NCBI RefSeq assembly: GCF_018398875.1
Contig: NZ_JAGWDK010000007.1
Coordinates: 278,914 to 342,913, forward strand
Length of the DNA: 64,000 nucleotides
Direction: 5' to 3'
Origin: Bradyrhizobium sp. sGM-13
GTDB lineage: Bacteria; Pseudomonadota; Alphaproteobacteria; Rhizobiales; Xanthobacteraceae
Below the pieces are notes generated by a model. It made no database searches and was not told the origin of the DNA. It worked only from the letters and a program-made list of their open reading frames with translations. Position numbers and translations under genes: made by a program. Position 1 is the first letter of the stretch; each line of letters starts with the position of its first letter. Below are positions 1 to 7,450 of this stretch, piece by piece.

Positions 1-142
1 CGGAGGCGAAGATCAGCACCAGCACGAAAGCGCAGACCATGCTGACCTTGTCGCGCGCGATGCGGCGGCCGACGGTGGCCCAATAGCCGCGCGCCTTGGT
101 CGCGGGCGCGGCTTGCAGGGCGGTATCCGACATCACGGTCAT
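1..142 (-). CDS. Dipeptide/oligopeptide ABC transporter permease, DppC-like (5' part only, runs off the window)
   Basis: Only the first 47 codons are present; the gene continues beyond base 1. The peptide begins MTVMSDTALQAAP, has a short basic cytoplasmic stretch (ARGYWATVGRRIARDK) and then enters a first hydrophobic segment (VCAFVLVLIF). This layout is typical of the second permease (DppC/OppC type) of peptide importers. It lies downstream of the DppB-like gene on the same strand, separated by about 90 bases that hold a palindromic repeat. An ATG four codons in is an alternative start. The assignment rests on N-terminal layout and gene order, because no conserved permease loop is in view. 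Confidence 0.7.
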   Translation of the reverse strand, partial: MTVMSDTALQAAPATKARGYWATVGRRIARDKVSMVCAFVLVLIFAS

Positions 143-159
143 GCGTAGACTCTTTGTTG

Positions 160-235
160 GAGCATGATCTCCGCGCAAACGCGTTCCGCGTTTGTCGCGA
201 GGGAAAACCGGTGCCCACTTTTCCGGATCATGCTC
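160..235. repeat. Intergenic palindromic repeat with 10-bp inverted ends (GAGCATGATC ... GATCATGCTC)
   Basis: A 76-base element is bounded by perfect inverted repeats at 160-169 and 226-235. Inside are a GC-rich dyad (AAACGCG/CGCGTTT, roughly 178-194) and the stretch CCGGTGCCCACTTTTCCGGA. I recall this element as a common interspersed repeat in Bradyrhizobium genomes; that is memory, not a search. It sits in the gap between two permease genes, and its right end runs into the TAG stop codon of the upstream permease, so it is probably transcribed inside the operon and could fold as a processing or attenuation hairpin. Confidence 0.75.
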
Positions 236-1188
236 TAACCCCGCTTGATGCGCGGGTCGATCGCGGCCTGCGCGATATCGACCAGCAGATTGAGCGTGAC
301 GAAGAACAGCGCCAGCACCAAAATCGTGCCTTGCAGCAGCGGCAGGTCGCGCTGGAAGATCGCGGAATTGAGCAGCAAGCCCGAGCCGGGCCACGAGAAC
401 ACGGTCTCGATCAGGATCGAGCCGCCGAGCATGTACCCGAGTTGCAGGCCCATCACCGCAAGCGCGGTAGGCGCGGCGTTCTTGATGACGTGGCGGAACA
501 CGTCCAGTTCGCGCATCCCTTTGGCGCGCAACGCTTCGACAAAGTCCTGGCTCAGGATGTCGCCGGTCAGCGCCCGGACGGTGCGGGTGATGATGCCCAT
601 CGGGATCACCGCGGTCGTGATCGCCGGCAGGATCAGGTATTTCATGTGCTCCCAGTCCCAGCCCCACGAACCGGAGCCGCCGGGACCGGCACCGACCGCG
701 GGCAGCCAGTTGAGCTGCACCGAGAAGATGATGACCATCACCATGCCGAGCCAGTAATGCGGCACCGAGACGCCGGCGATCGCAATGGAGGTCGCGACCT
801 TGTCGATCCAGGTGTCGCGGAAATAGCCGGCGATCAGGCCGAACATGAGCCCGAGCGTGAAGCCGATCAGCGCGGCGGCAACCGCAAGCGTGACGGTGTT
901 GCCGACGGCGCGTAGGACTTCCGACAGCACCGGGCGGCCGGTCGCGATCGAGCTGCCGAGATCGCCATGGAGCGCGCGCCATAGCCACAGGCCGAATTGC
1001 ACGGGCAGCGGCCGGTCGAAGCCGTAAGCCGTGCGCATTTGCGCGGCGAGTTCCTGCGACGCATCCGCCGGCAGCACCGCAACCAGGGGATCGCCGGGCG
1101 TGATGTGCACCAGCAGGAAGCACACCAGCGCGACGCTGATCACGATCGGAATGACGTAGATGATACGCCGGGCAATGTAAGCGAACAC
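235..1188 (-). CDS. Dipeptide/oligopeptide ABC transporter permease, DppB-like
   Basis: A 317-residue integral inner-membrane protein with about six transmembrane segments. The N-terminus (MFAYIARRIIYVIPIVISVALVCF) is the classic first helix of DppB/OppB/GsiC permeases, followed by the family motif HITPGDP near residue 30. The EAA-type cytoplasmic loop that contacts the ATPase reads DFVEALRAKGMRELDVFRHVIKNAA (about residues 213-237). Length matches the family (about 310-340). It lies between the binding-protein gene at 1403-3061 and the partial DppC-like gene, all on the minus strand, and so belongs to one importer. The substrate is not determined by the sequence. Confidence 0.93.
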   Translation of the reverse strand: MFAYIARRIIYVIPIVISVALVCFLLVHITPGDPLVAVLPADASQELAAQMRTAYGFDRPLPVQFGLWLWRALHGDLGSSIATGRPVLSEVLRAVGNTVTLAVAAALIGFTLGLMFGLIAGYFRDTWIDKVATSIAIAGVSVPHYWLGMVMVIIFSVQLNWLPAVGAGPGGSGSWGWDWEHMKYLILPAITTAVIPMGIITRTVRALTGDILSQDFVEALRAKGMRELDVFRHVIKNAAPTALAVMGLQLGYMLGGSILIETVFSWPGSGLLLNSAIFQRDLPLLQGTILVLALFFVTLNLLVDIAQAAIDPRIKRG

Positions 1189-1199
1189 GAGTTACTCTC

Positions 1200-1380
1200 T
1201 TCTTCCCTTCTCCCCTTATGGGAGAAGGTGGCGCGGACCTTGGTCCGCGCCGAATGAGGGGTTCCATCCGCGGACGGGGGCAATTCAGATGAGGGAGGCG
1301 TATCCGCGGAGAGAACCCCTCACCCGTCTCGAATGAGCTCCGCTCATTCGATCCACCCTCTCCCACAAGGGGAGAGGGTC
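1200..1380. repeat. Intergenic compound inverted repeats between binding protein and permease genes
   Basis: This gap of about 180 bases is almost entirely palindromic. Visible dyads are GGCGCGGACC/GGTCCGCGCC at 1230-1251, GAATGAGC/GCTCATTC at 1331-1349, and CCCTCTCCC/GGGAGAGGG at 1356-1378, with an approximate copy of the last (CTTCTCCCC...GGGAGAAG) near 1208-1227. The layout resembles a mosaic repeat element of a type common between rhizobial genes. On the minus-strand transcript it would form strong hairpins after the binding-protein gene, which often serves to keep binding-protein mRNA more abundant than permease mRNA; that role is inferred. Confidence 0.7.
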
Positions 1381-1402
1381 AGCAAGCATTACGCTCCTGG
1401 AC

Positions 1403-3061
1403 TCACGGCGCCATCGACACCGGCGAGAAGTCGACGAACCAGCTCTTCGGCTGCACGAAGCCTTTCACCTTCGGGCTCATGGCCCGCGGCGAGACGTCGT
1501 GGGCGACGTAGAGGAACGCCGCATCGTCCACCGAGGCCGCATGCAGTTCGGCCAGCGCCGCATCACGCGCGGCGGGGTCGAAGGTCTGGCGCGCCTTGGT
1601 CACCAGCTCGTCGAACTTGGGATTGTTGATGTAGCCCCAATTGTTCGAGACGGGAGGCGCCATCGACGATTGCAGGAAGCGCACCAGCGCGAAGAACGGA
1701 TCCATCGCCGCGTAGGTGACGTTGGTGGCGTTGGCGCCGTTAGCGCTGGGATCCTTGGCGCCGCGGCGCCAGTTGGTGAACAGCGTGTTCCACTCGATAA
1801 CATCGAGCTGAACGTCGAAATAGCATTCCGCCAGCGCCTGCTGCAGATATTCGTTCATCGGCAAGGGCTGCATCTGGCCCGATCCCGACGCCGAGGTCTG
1901 CGTCTTCACTGTCAGCTTCTTGTTCGGGCCGTAGCCCGCCTCTTGCATCAGCTTCTGGGCGGCCTTCAGGTCATATTTGATCTCGAAGGTCGGCTTTCCG
2001 CGCCAGGGATGGCCGGGCTCGAACGTGCCGGTCGCCGGCACCATCAGGCCGGCAAGCAGCCCCTCCTTGAGCCCTTCGCGGTCGATGCAGAGATTGGCGG
2101 CCTTGCGGACGCGGATGTCGTTCCAGGGCGAGCCCTCGATGCGCGAGAACTGCCACGGCCAGACGTGCGGCGATTCATTGGCCTGGAGCTGGAAGCCCCG
2201 CTGCTTGATCTCCCTGACCGCGTCGGGCGCGGGCGCCTCGACCCAGTCGACCTGGCCGGACAGCAAGGCCGCGGTGCGGGCATTGGCCTCCGGCATCGGC
2301 AGCAGCACCATCCGGTCGACCTTGGGCACGCGGCCCTTGTCCCAATAGCCTTCGTTCTTGACGAGTTCGAGCCGCTCGCGCGGCGTGAACTTCGACATCT
2401 TCCAAGGGCCGGTGCCCGAGGCGTCCTTGGCGAACGCCGCCCACGCGGCCTGCGATTTCGCCTTGGCGTCGGCGCCTTCAGCCTTGTCATAGAAGGCCTG
2501 CCATTTGGCAGGGCTCGCCATGAACAGGTTGGTCAGATTGATCGGGAGAAAGCTGTCCGGCTCCTTGGTGGTCAATTCCACCGTCATGTCGTCGATCTTG
2601 CGCGCCGAGGCCAGCGTCGGCATGCGCGAGGCGGTGACGCCGACCTGGCTGGCGTCAAAATGCGGCGCATCCTGCTTCAGCACCTTCTCGACGTTCCAGA
2701 CCACGGCGTCGGCATTGAAGTCGCTGCCGTCATGGAATTTGACGCCGGGGCGCAGCTTGAAGGTCCACTTCTTCTTGTCGGCCTCGTCCACCTTCCATTC
2801 GGTCGCGAGGCCCGGAATCATGACGCTTGCCTTGTCGCGGGATGAGAGGTCCCACATCGTCAGGCCGTCATACATCGTCAGCCCGGTGAAGCGGTTGCCC
2901 TCAAAACCCTGATCGGGCTGGCCGAGCGTGCGCGGAATATCGGCAGCCGTCATGCCGATCCGCAGCACCGTTTCGGCACTTGCGAGTTGCGGCAACCCGA
3001 CCACCAGCGCCGTTGCCAGCAGCCACGCGGTGGCCGTCTTGTTCGATTTGTCGTTACGCAT
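1403..3061 (-). CDS. Peptide/oligopeptide ABC transporter periplasmic substrate-binding protein (SBP family 5)
   Basis: A 552-residue exported protein with a Sec signal (MRNDKSNKTATAWLLATALVVGLPQLASA) and the family-5 (DppA/OppA) fold. The early motif PGLATEWKVDEADKKKWTFKLRPGVKFHDGS and the later LCIDREGLKEGLL are typical. The start at 3061 is chosen because a purine-rich AAGGGGATT lies 8-9 bases upstream and the signal peptide begins there; the frame stays open 36 codons further upstream without a signal-like sequence. It precedes the DppB/DppC permeases on the same strand. A clear paralog lies head-to-head at 3266, with near-identical blocks such as PGLATEWKVDE.DKKKW. Confidence 0.93.
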   Translation of the reverse strand: MRNDKSNKTATAWLLATALVVGLPQLASAETVLRIGMTAADIPRTLGQPDQGFEGNRFTGLTMYDGLTMWDLSSRDKASVMIPGLATEWKVDEADKKKWTFKLRPGVKFHDGSDFNADAVVWNVEKVLKQDAPHFDASQVGVTASRMPTLASARKIDDMTVELTTKEPDSFLPINLTNLFMASPAKWQAFYDKAEGADAKAKSQAAWAAFAKDASGTGPWKMSKFTPRERLELVKNEGYWDKGRVPKVDRMVLLPMPEANARTAALLSGQVDWVEAPAPDAVREIKQRGFQLQANESPHVWPWQFSRIEGSPWNDIRVRKAANLCIDREGLKEGLLAGLMVPATGTFEPGHPWRGKPTFEIKYDLKAAQKLMQEAGYGPNKKLTVKTQTSASGSGQMQPLPMNEYLQQALAECYFDVQLDVIEWNTLFTNWRRGAKDPSANGANATNVTYAAMDPFFALVRFLQSSMAPPVSNNWGYINNPKFDELVTKARQTFDPAARDAALAELHAASVDDAAFLYVAHDVSPRAMSPKVKGFVQPKSWFVDFSPVSMAP

Positions 3062-3265
3062 ATGCAGCAATCCCCTTTTCAACGCCTGGTGACTAATTCT
3101 TATGCAGCCGTATGCAACGCCTGTGCCAAACGGCGTGCTTCCCTCCGGACTATGCGTTTGACTGCACAACTCCTTGTGAAGCGCGCATGCAAGTCAAGTC
3201 CAATGCCTAAGCTGGCACCAAGCTTGCATTTTCAGCTCCAAACCTCGCCCGATGGAGCCTAATTC

Positions 3266-4879
3266 ATGCGCACCCGAAATTCGATGCTTCTTCCTGCCGC
3301 AACTCTGGCCGTGGGTTTAGCTCTTGGCATCTCAACGATTTCGGCGCAGGCCGAGACCGTTGTGCGCTACGGCATTTCCATGGCGGACATCCCGCTGACC
3401 ACTGGCCAGCCCGACCGCGGCGCCGGCGCCTATCAGTTTTCCGCCTATACGATCTACGATCCGCTGGTCGCGTGGGAGATGGACGTCGCCGACCGGCCCG
3501 GCAAACTGGTGCCGGGGCTTGCGACCGAATGGAAGGTCGATGAGAGCGACAAGAAGAAATGGCGCTTCTCGCTTCGCAAGGGCGTCAAGTTTCACGACGG
3601 CAGCGAATTCAATGCCGACGCGGTGATCTGGAATCTGGACAAGGTGCTCAACGACAAGGCACCGCAGTTCGACAAGCGGCAGAGCGCGCAGGTGAAGACC
3701 CGCCTGCCCTCGGTCGCGAGCTACGCCAAGATCGACGACGCCACCATCGAGATTACGACCAAGACGGTCGACTCCTTCTTTCCGTACCAGATGCTGTGGT
3801 TTCTGGTTTCCAGCCCGGCGCAATATGAAAAGCTTGGCAAGGATTGGGACAAGTTCGCCAGCCAGCCTTCCGGCACCGGGCCGTTCAAACTGACAAAACT
3901 CGTGCCGCGCGAACTCGCCGAGCTGACCAGGAATGCCGACTATTGGGACAAGAAGCGGCTTCCGAAGGCCGACAAGATCGTGCTGATCCCGATGCCGGAA
4001 GCGCTGACGCGCACCAACGCGCTATTGGCCGGCCAGGTCGATTTGATCGAGACCCCGGCGCCCGACGCGGTGCCGCAGCTCAAGTCCGCCGGCATGAAGA
4101 TCGTCGACAACGTCACGCCGCATGTCTGGAATTATCATTTGAGCGTGTTGCCCGGCTCGCCCTGGACCGACATCCGCCTGCGCAAGGCGCTCAACCTCGC
4201 GATCGACCGCGAGGCGGTGGTCGGGCTGATGAACGGTCTGGCGAAACCCGCCAAGGGCCAGGTCGACCCGTCGAGCCCGTGGTTCGGCAAGCCGTCCTTC
4301 GAGCTCAAATATGATGTCGCGGCGGCGAAGAAGCTGGTGCAGGAGGCCGGCTATTCGAAAGAGAAGCCGCTGAAGACCACCTTCGTCATCGCGCAAGGCG
4401 GCACCGGACAGATGCTGTCGCTGCCGATGAACGAATTTCTGCAGCAGAGTTTCAAGGAGATCGGCATCGAGATCGACTTCAAGGTGGTCGAGCTCGAGAC
4501 GTTATACACGGCCTGGCGCAAGGGCGCGGCCGACGAGATGAACGCCGGCATCACCTCCAACAACATCGCCTATGTCACGTCAGACCCGCTCTACGCCATC
4601 GTCCGCTTCTTCCACTCCGGCCAGATCGCGCCTGTCGGCGTCAACTGGGGCGGCTACAGAAGTGCGAAGGTCGATGCGCTGATCGACGAGGCCAAGCAGA
4701 CTTTTGATGTCGCCAGGCAGGACGAGCTGTTGGCGCAGGCGCACGCGCAGATTGTCGACGACGCCACGCTGGTATGGGTCGTGCACGACACCAACCCGCA
4801 TGCGCTGTCGCCGAAGGTGAAGAAGTTCGTGCAGGCGCAGCACTGGTTCCAGGATTTGACGCAGATCGGACTGGAGTGA
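3266..4879 (+). CDS. Second peptide ABC transporter substrate-binding protein (SBP family 5), divergent paralog
   Basis: 537 residues with a signal peptide (MRTRNSMLLPAATLAVGLALGISTISAQA) and the same family-5 fold as its neighbour. Both mature proteins start AETV.R.G, share ADIP.T.GQPD, GVKFHDGS and FNADAV.WN, and keep the C-terminal ALSPKVKKFVQAQHWF motif. It is transcribed away from the first binding protein across a gap of about 200 bases that must hold both promoters. No permease or ATPase follows it, so it probably delivers a different ligand to the shared permeases. The ligand cannot be read from the sequence. Confidence 0.92.
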   Translation: MRTRNSMLLPAATLAVGLALGISTISAQAETVVRYGISMADIPLTTGQPDRGAGAYQFSAYTIYDPLVAWEMDVADRPGKLVPGLATEWKVDESDKKKWRFSLRKGVKFHDGSEFNADAVIWNLDKVLNDKAPQFDKRQSAQVKTRLPSVASYAKIDDATIEITTKTVDSFFPYQMLWFLVSSPAQYEKLGKDWDKFASQPSGTGPFKLTKLVPRELAELTRNADYWDKKRLPKADKIVLIPMPEALTRTNALLAGQVDLIETPAPDAVPQLKSAGMKIVDNVTPHVWNYHLSVLPGSPWTDIRLRKALNLAIDREAVVGLMNGLAKPAKGQVDPSSPWFGKPSFELKYDVAAAKKLVQEAGYSKEKPLKTTFVIAQGGTGQMLSLPMNEFLQQSFKEIGIEIDFKVVELETLYTAWRKGAADEMNAGITSNNIAYVTSDPLYAIVRFFHSGQIAPVGVNWGGYRSAKVDALIDEAKQTFDVARQDELLAQAHAQIVDDATLVWVVHDTNPHALSPKVKKFVQAQHWFQDLTQIGLE

Positions 4880-4893
4880 GGGAAAGGATCTCC

Positions 4894-5014
4894 CTGTCGT
4901 CCCTGCGAACGCAGGGACCCATAACCACAAGATTGAGTTGGTGAGAAACAACTAGGTCCAGCGTAAAATAGCTAGATCACGTGGTATGGGTCCCTGCGTT
5001 CGCAGGGACGACAG
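4894..5014. repeat. Interspersed repeat with 30-bp perfect inverted ends, copy 1
   Basis: Positions 4894-4923 and 4985-5014 are perfect 30-base reverse complements. Each arm contains the smaller palindrome CCCTGCGAACGCAGGG or its complement CCCTGCGTTCGCAGGG. Two further copies lie at 58815-58935 and, degenerate, at 63836-63950. The element begins 15 bases after the stop codon of the binding-protein gene and could act as its terminator. It has no coding capacity and resembles a MITE-like or REP-type palindrome. Confidence 0.85.
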
Positions 5015-5033
5015 AGACTTATTTGATCGGTCT

Positions 5034-5115
5034 GTAGGATGGGTAGAGCGCAGCGAAACCCATCACACGTCGGCACAGGGATTTGATGGGTATCGCTTCG
5101 CTCCACCCATCCTAC
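5034..5115. repeat. Second intergenic palindrome (GTAGGATGGGT ... ACCCATCCTAC)
   Basis: Inverted 11-base ends lie at 5034-5044 and 5105-5115, with imperfect pairing continuing inward (GAGCGCAGCGAAACCCATCA against TGATGGGTATCGCTTCGCTC). It directly follows the previous repeat and ends six bases before the stop codon of the CHASE2 cyclase gene. It is a separate repeat family from the 30-bp one and lies where the two convergent genes would need terminators. Confidence 0.75.
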
Positions 5116-5121
5116 GTTCTT

Positions 5122-7350
5122 TCACTTCGTCAGCAGCGCGAAGGCGCCGTTCCAGTCTTCCGGCGGCGGGTCTTCGAGGTAGCCGCGGATGCGCGCTTCG
5201 TAGAGGTTGTAGAGCAACTCCAGCGCGTTTGCCTCGTCGGTCTTGCGGCCGCGCGCGATGACCGCGAGCGCGCCGTCCCAGTCGCGGTTGCGGTAGCAGG
5301 CGAGCATCTCGATCGTCAGGTTGCGCAGGCGCTGGAAGCGGCCGGACTGCGCGGTGTCCTCGCGGCCGGCGATGGCGTAGATCACCTCCGGCTCCTTCTT
5401 GCCCTTCACCATGATGAAGTCGAGCTCGAGAATGGCAAACTTGTCCTTGACCGCGAGCGCGGTCTTGGAGCCGACAATGATCGGAAAACCATATTCTTTC
5501 GACTGCCCTTCGAGGCGCGAGGCGAGATTGACGCTGTCGCCGAACACCGAATAGTCGAAGCGCTGGTCGGAACCCATGTTGCCGACCACGCAGAGGCCGG
5601 TATTGAGCCCGATGCCGGCATTGAGCGGAATGAACGGACGTCCCTCTTGCTTGGCCTCCTGCTCGCGCGCTTGGTTGAGCTCGTCAACACGGTCCAGCAT
5701 GTCGAGCGCTGCTTCGCAGGCATTGAGCTCGTGGTCCTTGTCGTCCAGCGGCGCATTCCAGAACGCCATGATGGCGTCGCCCATATATTTGTCGATGGTA
5801 CCCTTGCGGTCGAGGATGGCGTTGGTTAGCGGCGTCAGGAAGCGGTTCATCAGCGCCGTGAGGCCCTGCGGGTCGTTCTTGTAGGTCTCCGAGATCGAGG
5901 TGAAGCCGCGCATATCGGAGAACATGATGGTCATCTCGCGCTCCTCGCCGCCGAGCACCAGCTTTTCCGGCGACTGCGCAAGCTGTTCGACCAAGGCCGG
6001 CGACAGATACTGGCCGAAGGCGGAGCGGATTTGGCGGCGCTGCGCCTGCTCGCGCACGAAGGCCGAAAAGATCAGCGTGAGGTAGATCGACGTGGTCGAC
6101 ATCAGGGGATAGGTGAAGTCGATCAGAAGGCGATGCTGGGCGTAAAAGTATGCCGACGTTCCGACCAGCACGGATGCAAACGCGCCCCCGAAGATGACCA
6201 GCGAGACCGGACCAAACAGGGGCGCAAACACAATCACGAGAAGCCCGAGCAACATCGCTGCTGCGAATTCAATGCCGATGCCATAGTTCGGCTGCGAGAT
6301 CACCGCGCCGGTCAGCGCGCTTTCGAGCACCTGGGCGTGGATTTCGACCCCGGGCATGGCGCGGGACACCGGAGTGGTCTTGATGTCGTTGAGGCCGACC
6401 GCGGAGGTGCCGATCAGCACCAGCTTGCCCGCGATCATGTCGGGGGCGACGTTCTTTTCCAGCACATTGATCGCGGGGACGTAGATTGAGGCATCGTTGC
6501 GGGCATAATGGACCCAGAGCTGGCCGTTATGGTCGGTCGGGATCTGAACGCCCTTGATGCCGAGGCTCTTGATGCCGGCCTTCTCCGCCTTGATCAGGAT
6601 GGTGCCGGACCCGGTGGCCACCCGAAGCATCTCGAAGGTCAGCGACGGCATGGTCTGGCCCTGCGCGAGCATGATCATCGGCACCCGCCGCACGATGCCG
6701 TCGCGTTCGGGCCTGATGGTGAACAGGCCGCGCCCGGCGGCGGCATGTTCCAGCACCGGAACGTTGCGAAGAAGGCCGGGAAATTCGAACATGAAGCGCT
6801 GCGGCTCCTCGCCCAGCATCGCGAGCCCGGTGACCGGCAGCGTCTTGTCGAGGGTCGCGATTTCCTCCGGCAGGCCCGATTCGCCGAGCACCACGCGCGA
6901 TTTCCGGATGGCATCGGCGAAGATCTGGTCGTTGCTCGGCAGCGCGCGCAGCCTGGCGCGGGTTTCCTCGTCGAGATTGCGGAAGGTGTCCGCCGCCAAG
7001 GCGGGGTTGAGACGGTCGGGCTCCGGGAACACCGCGTCGAACGCGATCACGACCGCGCCGAGCTGGGTCAGTTCGGTGATGAGGTCAGCAAGCCGGGTGC
7101 GCGGCCACGGCCACTGCCCGAACTTTTCCATGCTCTTTTCGTCGATATCGACGATGGTGACCGGCCGAGCGGTCTTCTTGCGCGGGTCGATGCGCTGGAA
7201 GGCGTCAAAGGTCCTGACGCGGATTTCCTCAACCGGCGCCGGATCGGCGACGCGAAGCGCGGCAAACCCGATCAGGAGCGCAAGGCACAGCAGCCGGGCA
7301 TAGCCGATGCGCCGTTTGAACCACCTGGGTAAAGCCCCTAATCGCTTCAT
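5122..7350 (-). CDS. CHASE2-domain class III adenylate cyclase (membrane receptor)
   Basis: 742 residues. An N-terminal membrane anchor (about 18-34) is followed by an extracytoplasmic CHASE2 sensor domain (about 40-340, with VTIVDIDEKSMEKFGQWPWPR), three transmembrane helices (about 355-440) and a C-terminal class III cyclase domain. Cyclase residues are all visible: metal Asp in FSDMRGF, Lys and metal Asp in KYMGDAIMAF, and the transition-state Asn/Arg in VFGDSVNLASRLE. The Lys together with Asp in FDYSVFGD predicts ATP rather than GTP as substrate, so the product is cAMP. It lies 100 bases downstream of the large FecR/VCBS protein on the same strand and is probably co-transcribed. What CHASE2 senses is unknown. 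Confidence 0.95.
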   Translation of the reverse strand: MKRLGALPRWFKRRIGYARLLCLALLIGFAALRVADPAPVEEIRVRTFDAFQRIDPRKKTARPVTIVDIDEKSMEKFGQWPWPRTRLADLITELTQLGAVVIAFDAVFPEPDRLNPALAADTFRNLDEETRARLRALPSNDQIFADAIRKSRVVLGESGLPEEIATLDKTLPVTGLAMLGEEPQRFMFEFPGLLRNVPVLEHAAAGRGLFTIRPERDGIVRRVPMIMLAQGQTMPSLTFEMLRVATGSGTILIKAEKAGIKSLGIKGVQIPTDHNGQLWVHYARNDASIYVPAINVLEKNVAPDMIAGKLVLIGTSAVGLNDIKTTPVSRAMPGVEIHAQVLESALTGAVISQPNYGIGIEFAAAMLLGLLVIVFAPLFGPVSLVIFGGAFASVLVGTSAYFYAQHRLLIDFTYPLMSTTSIYLTLIFSAFVREQAQRRQIRSAFGQYLSPALVEQLAQSPEKLVLGGEEREMTIMFSDMRGFTSISETYKNDPQGLTALMNRFLTPLTNAILDRKGTIDKYMGDAIMAFWNAPLDDKDHELNACEAALDMLDRVDELNQAREQEAKQEGRPFIPLNAGIGLNTGLCVVGNMGSDQRFDYSVFGDSVNLASRLEGQSKEYGFPIIVGSKTALAVKDKFAILELDFIMVKGKKEPEVIYAIAGREDTAQSGRFQRLRNLTIEMLACYRNRDWDGALAVIARGRKTDEANALELLYNLYEARIRGYLEDPPPEDWNGAFALLTK

Positions 7351-7450
7351 GGCTTTCGATTGTTCGCCTAACTGCCAGCGCCACGCAAGCCGGAAGGTGG
7401 CACCGATGTCAGGAAGCTAGCGCGGCTCGGCAAGCACCATTCCAGAGGGC

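Noticed and set aside
1499..2845. Long plus-strand open frame (about 448 codons) opposite the binding-protein gene
   Set aside because: Arg/His/Gly-rich translation without domains, exactly antisense to a well-supported gene; a result of high-GC third-position bias.
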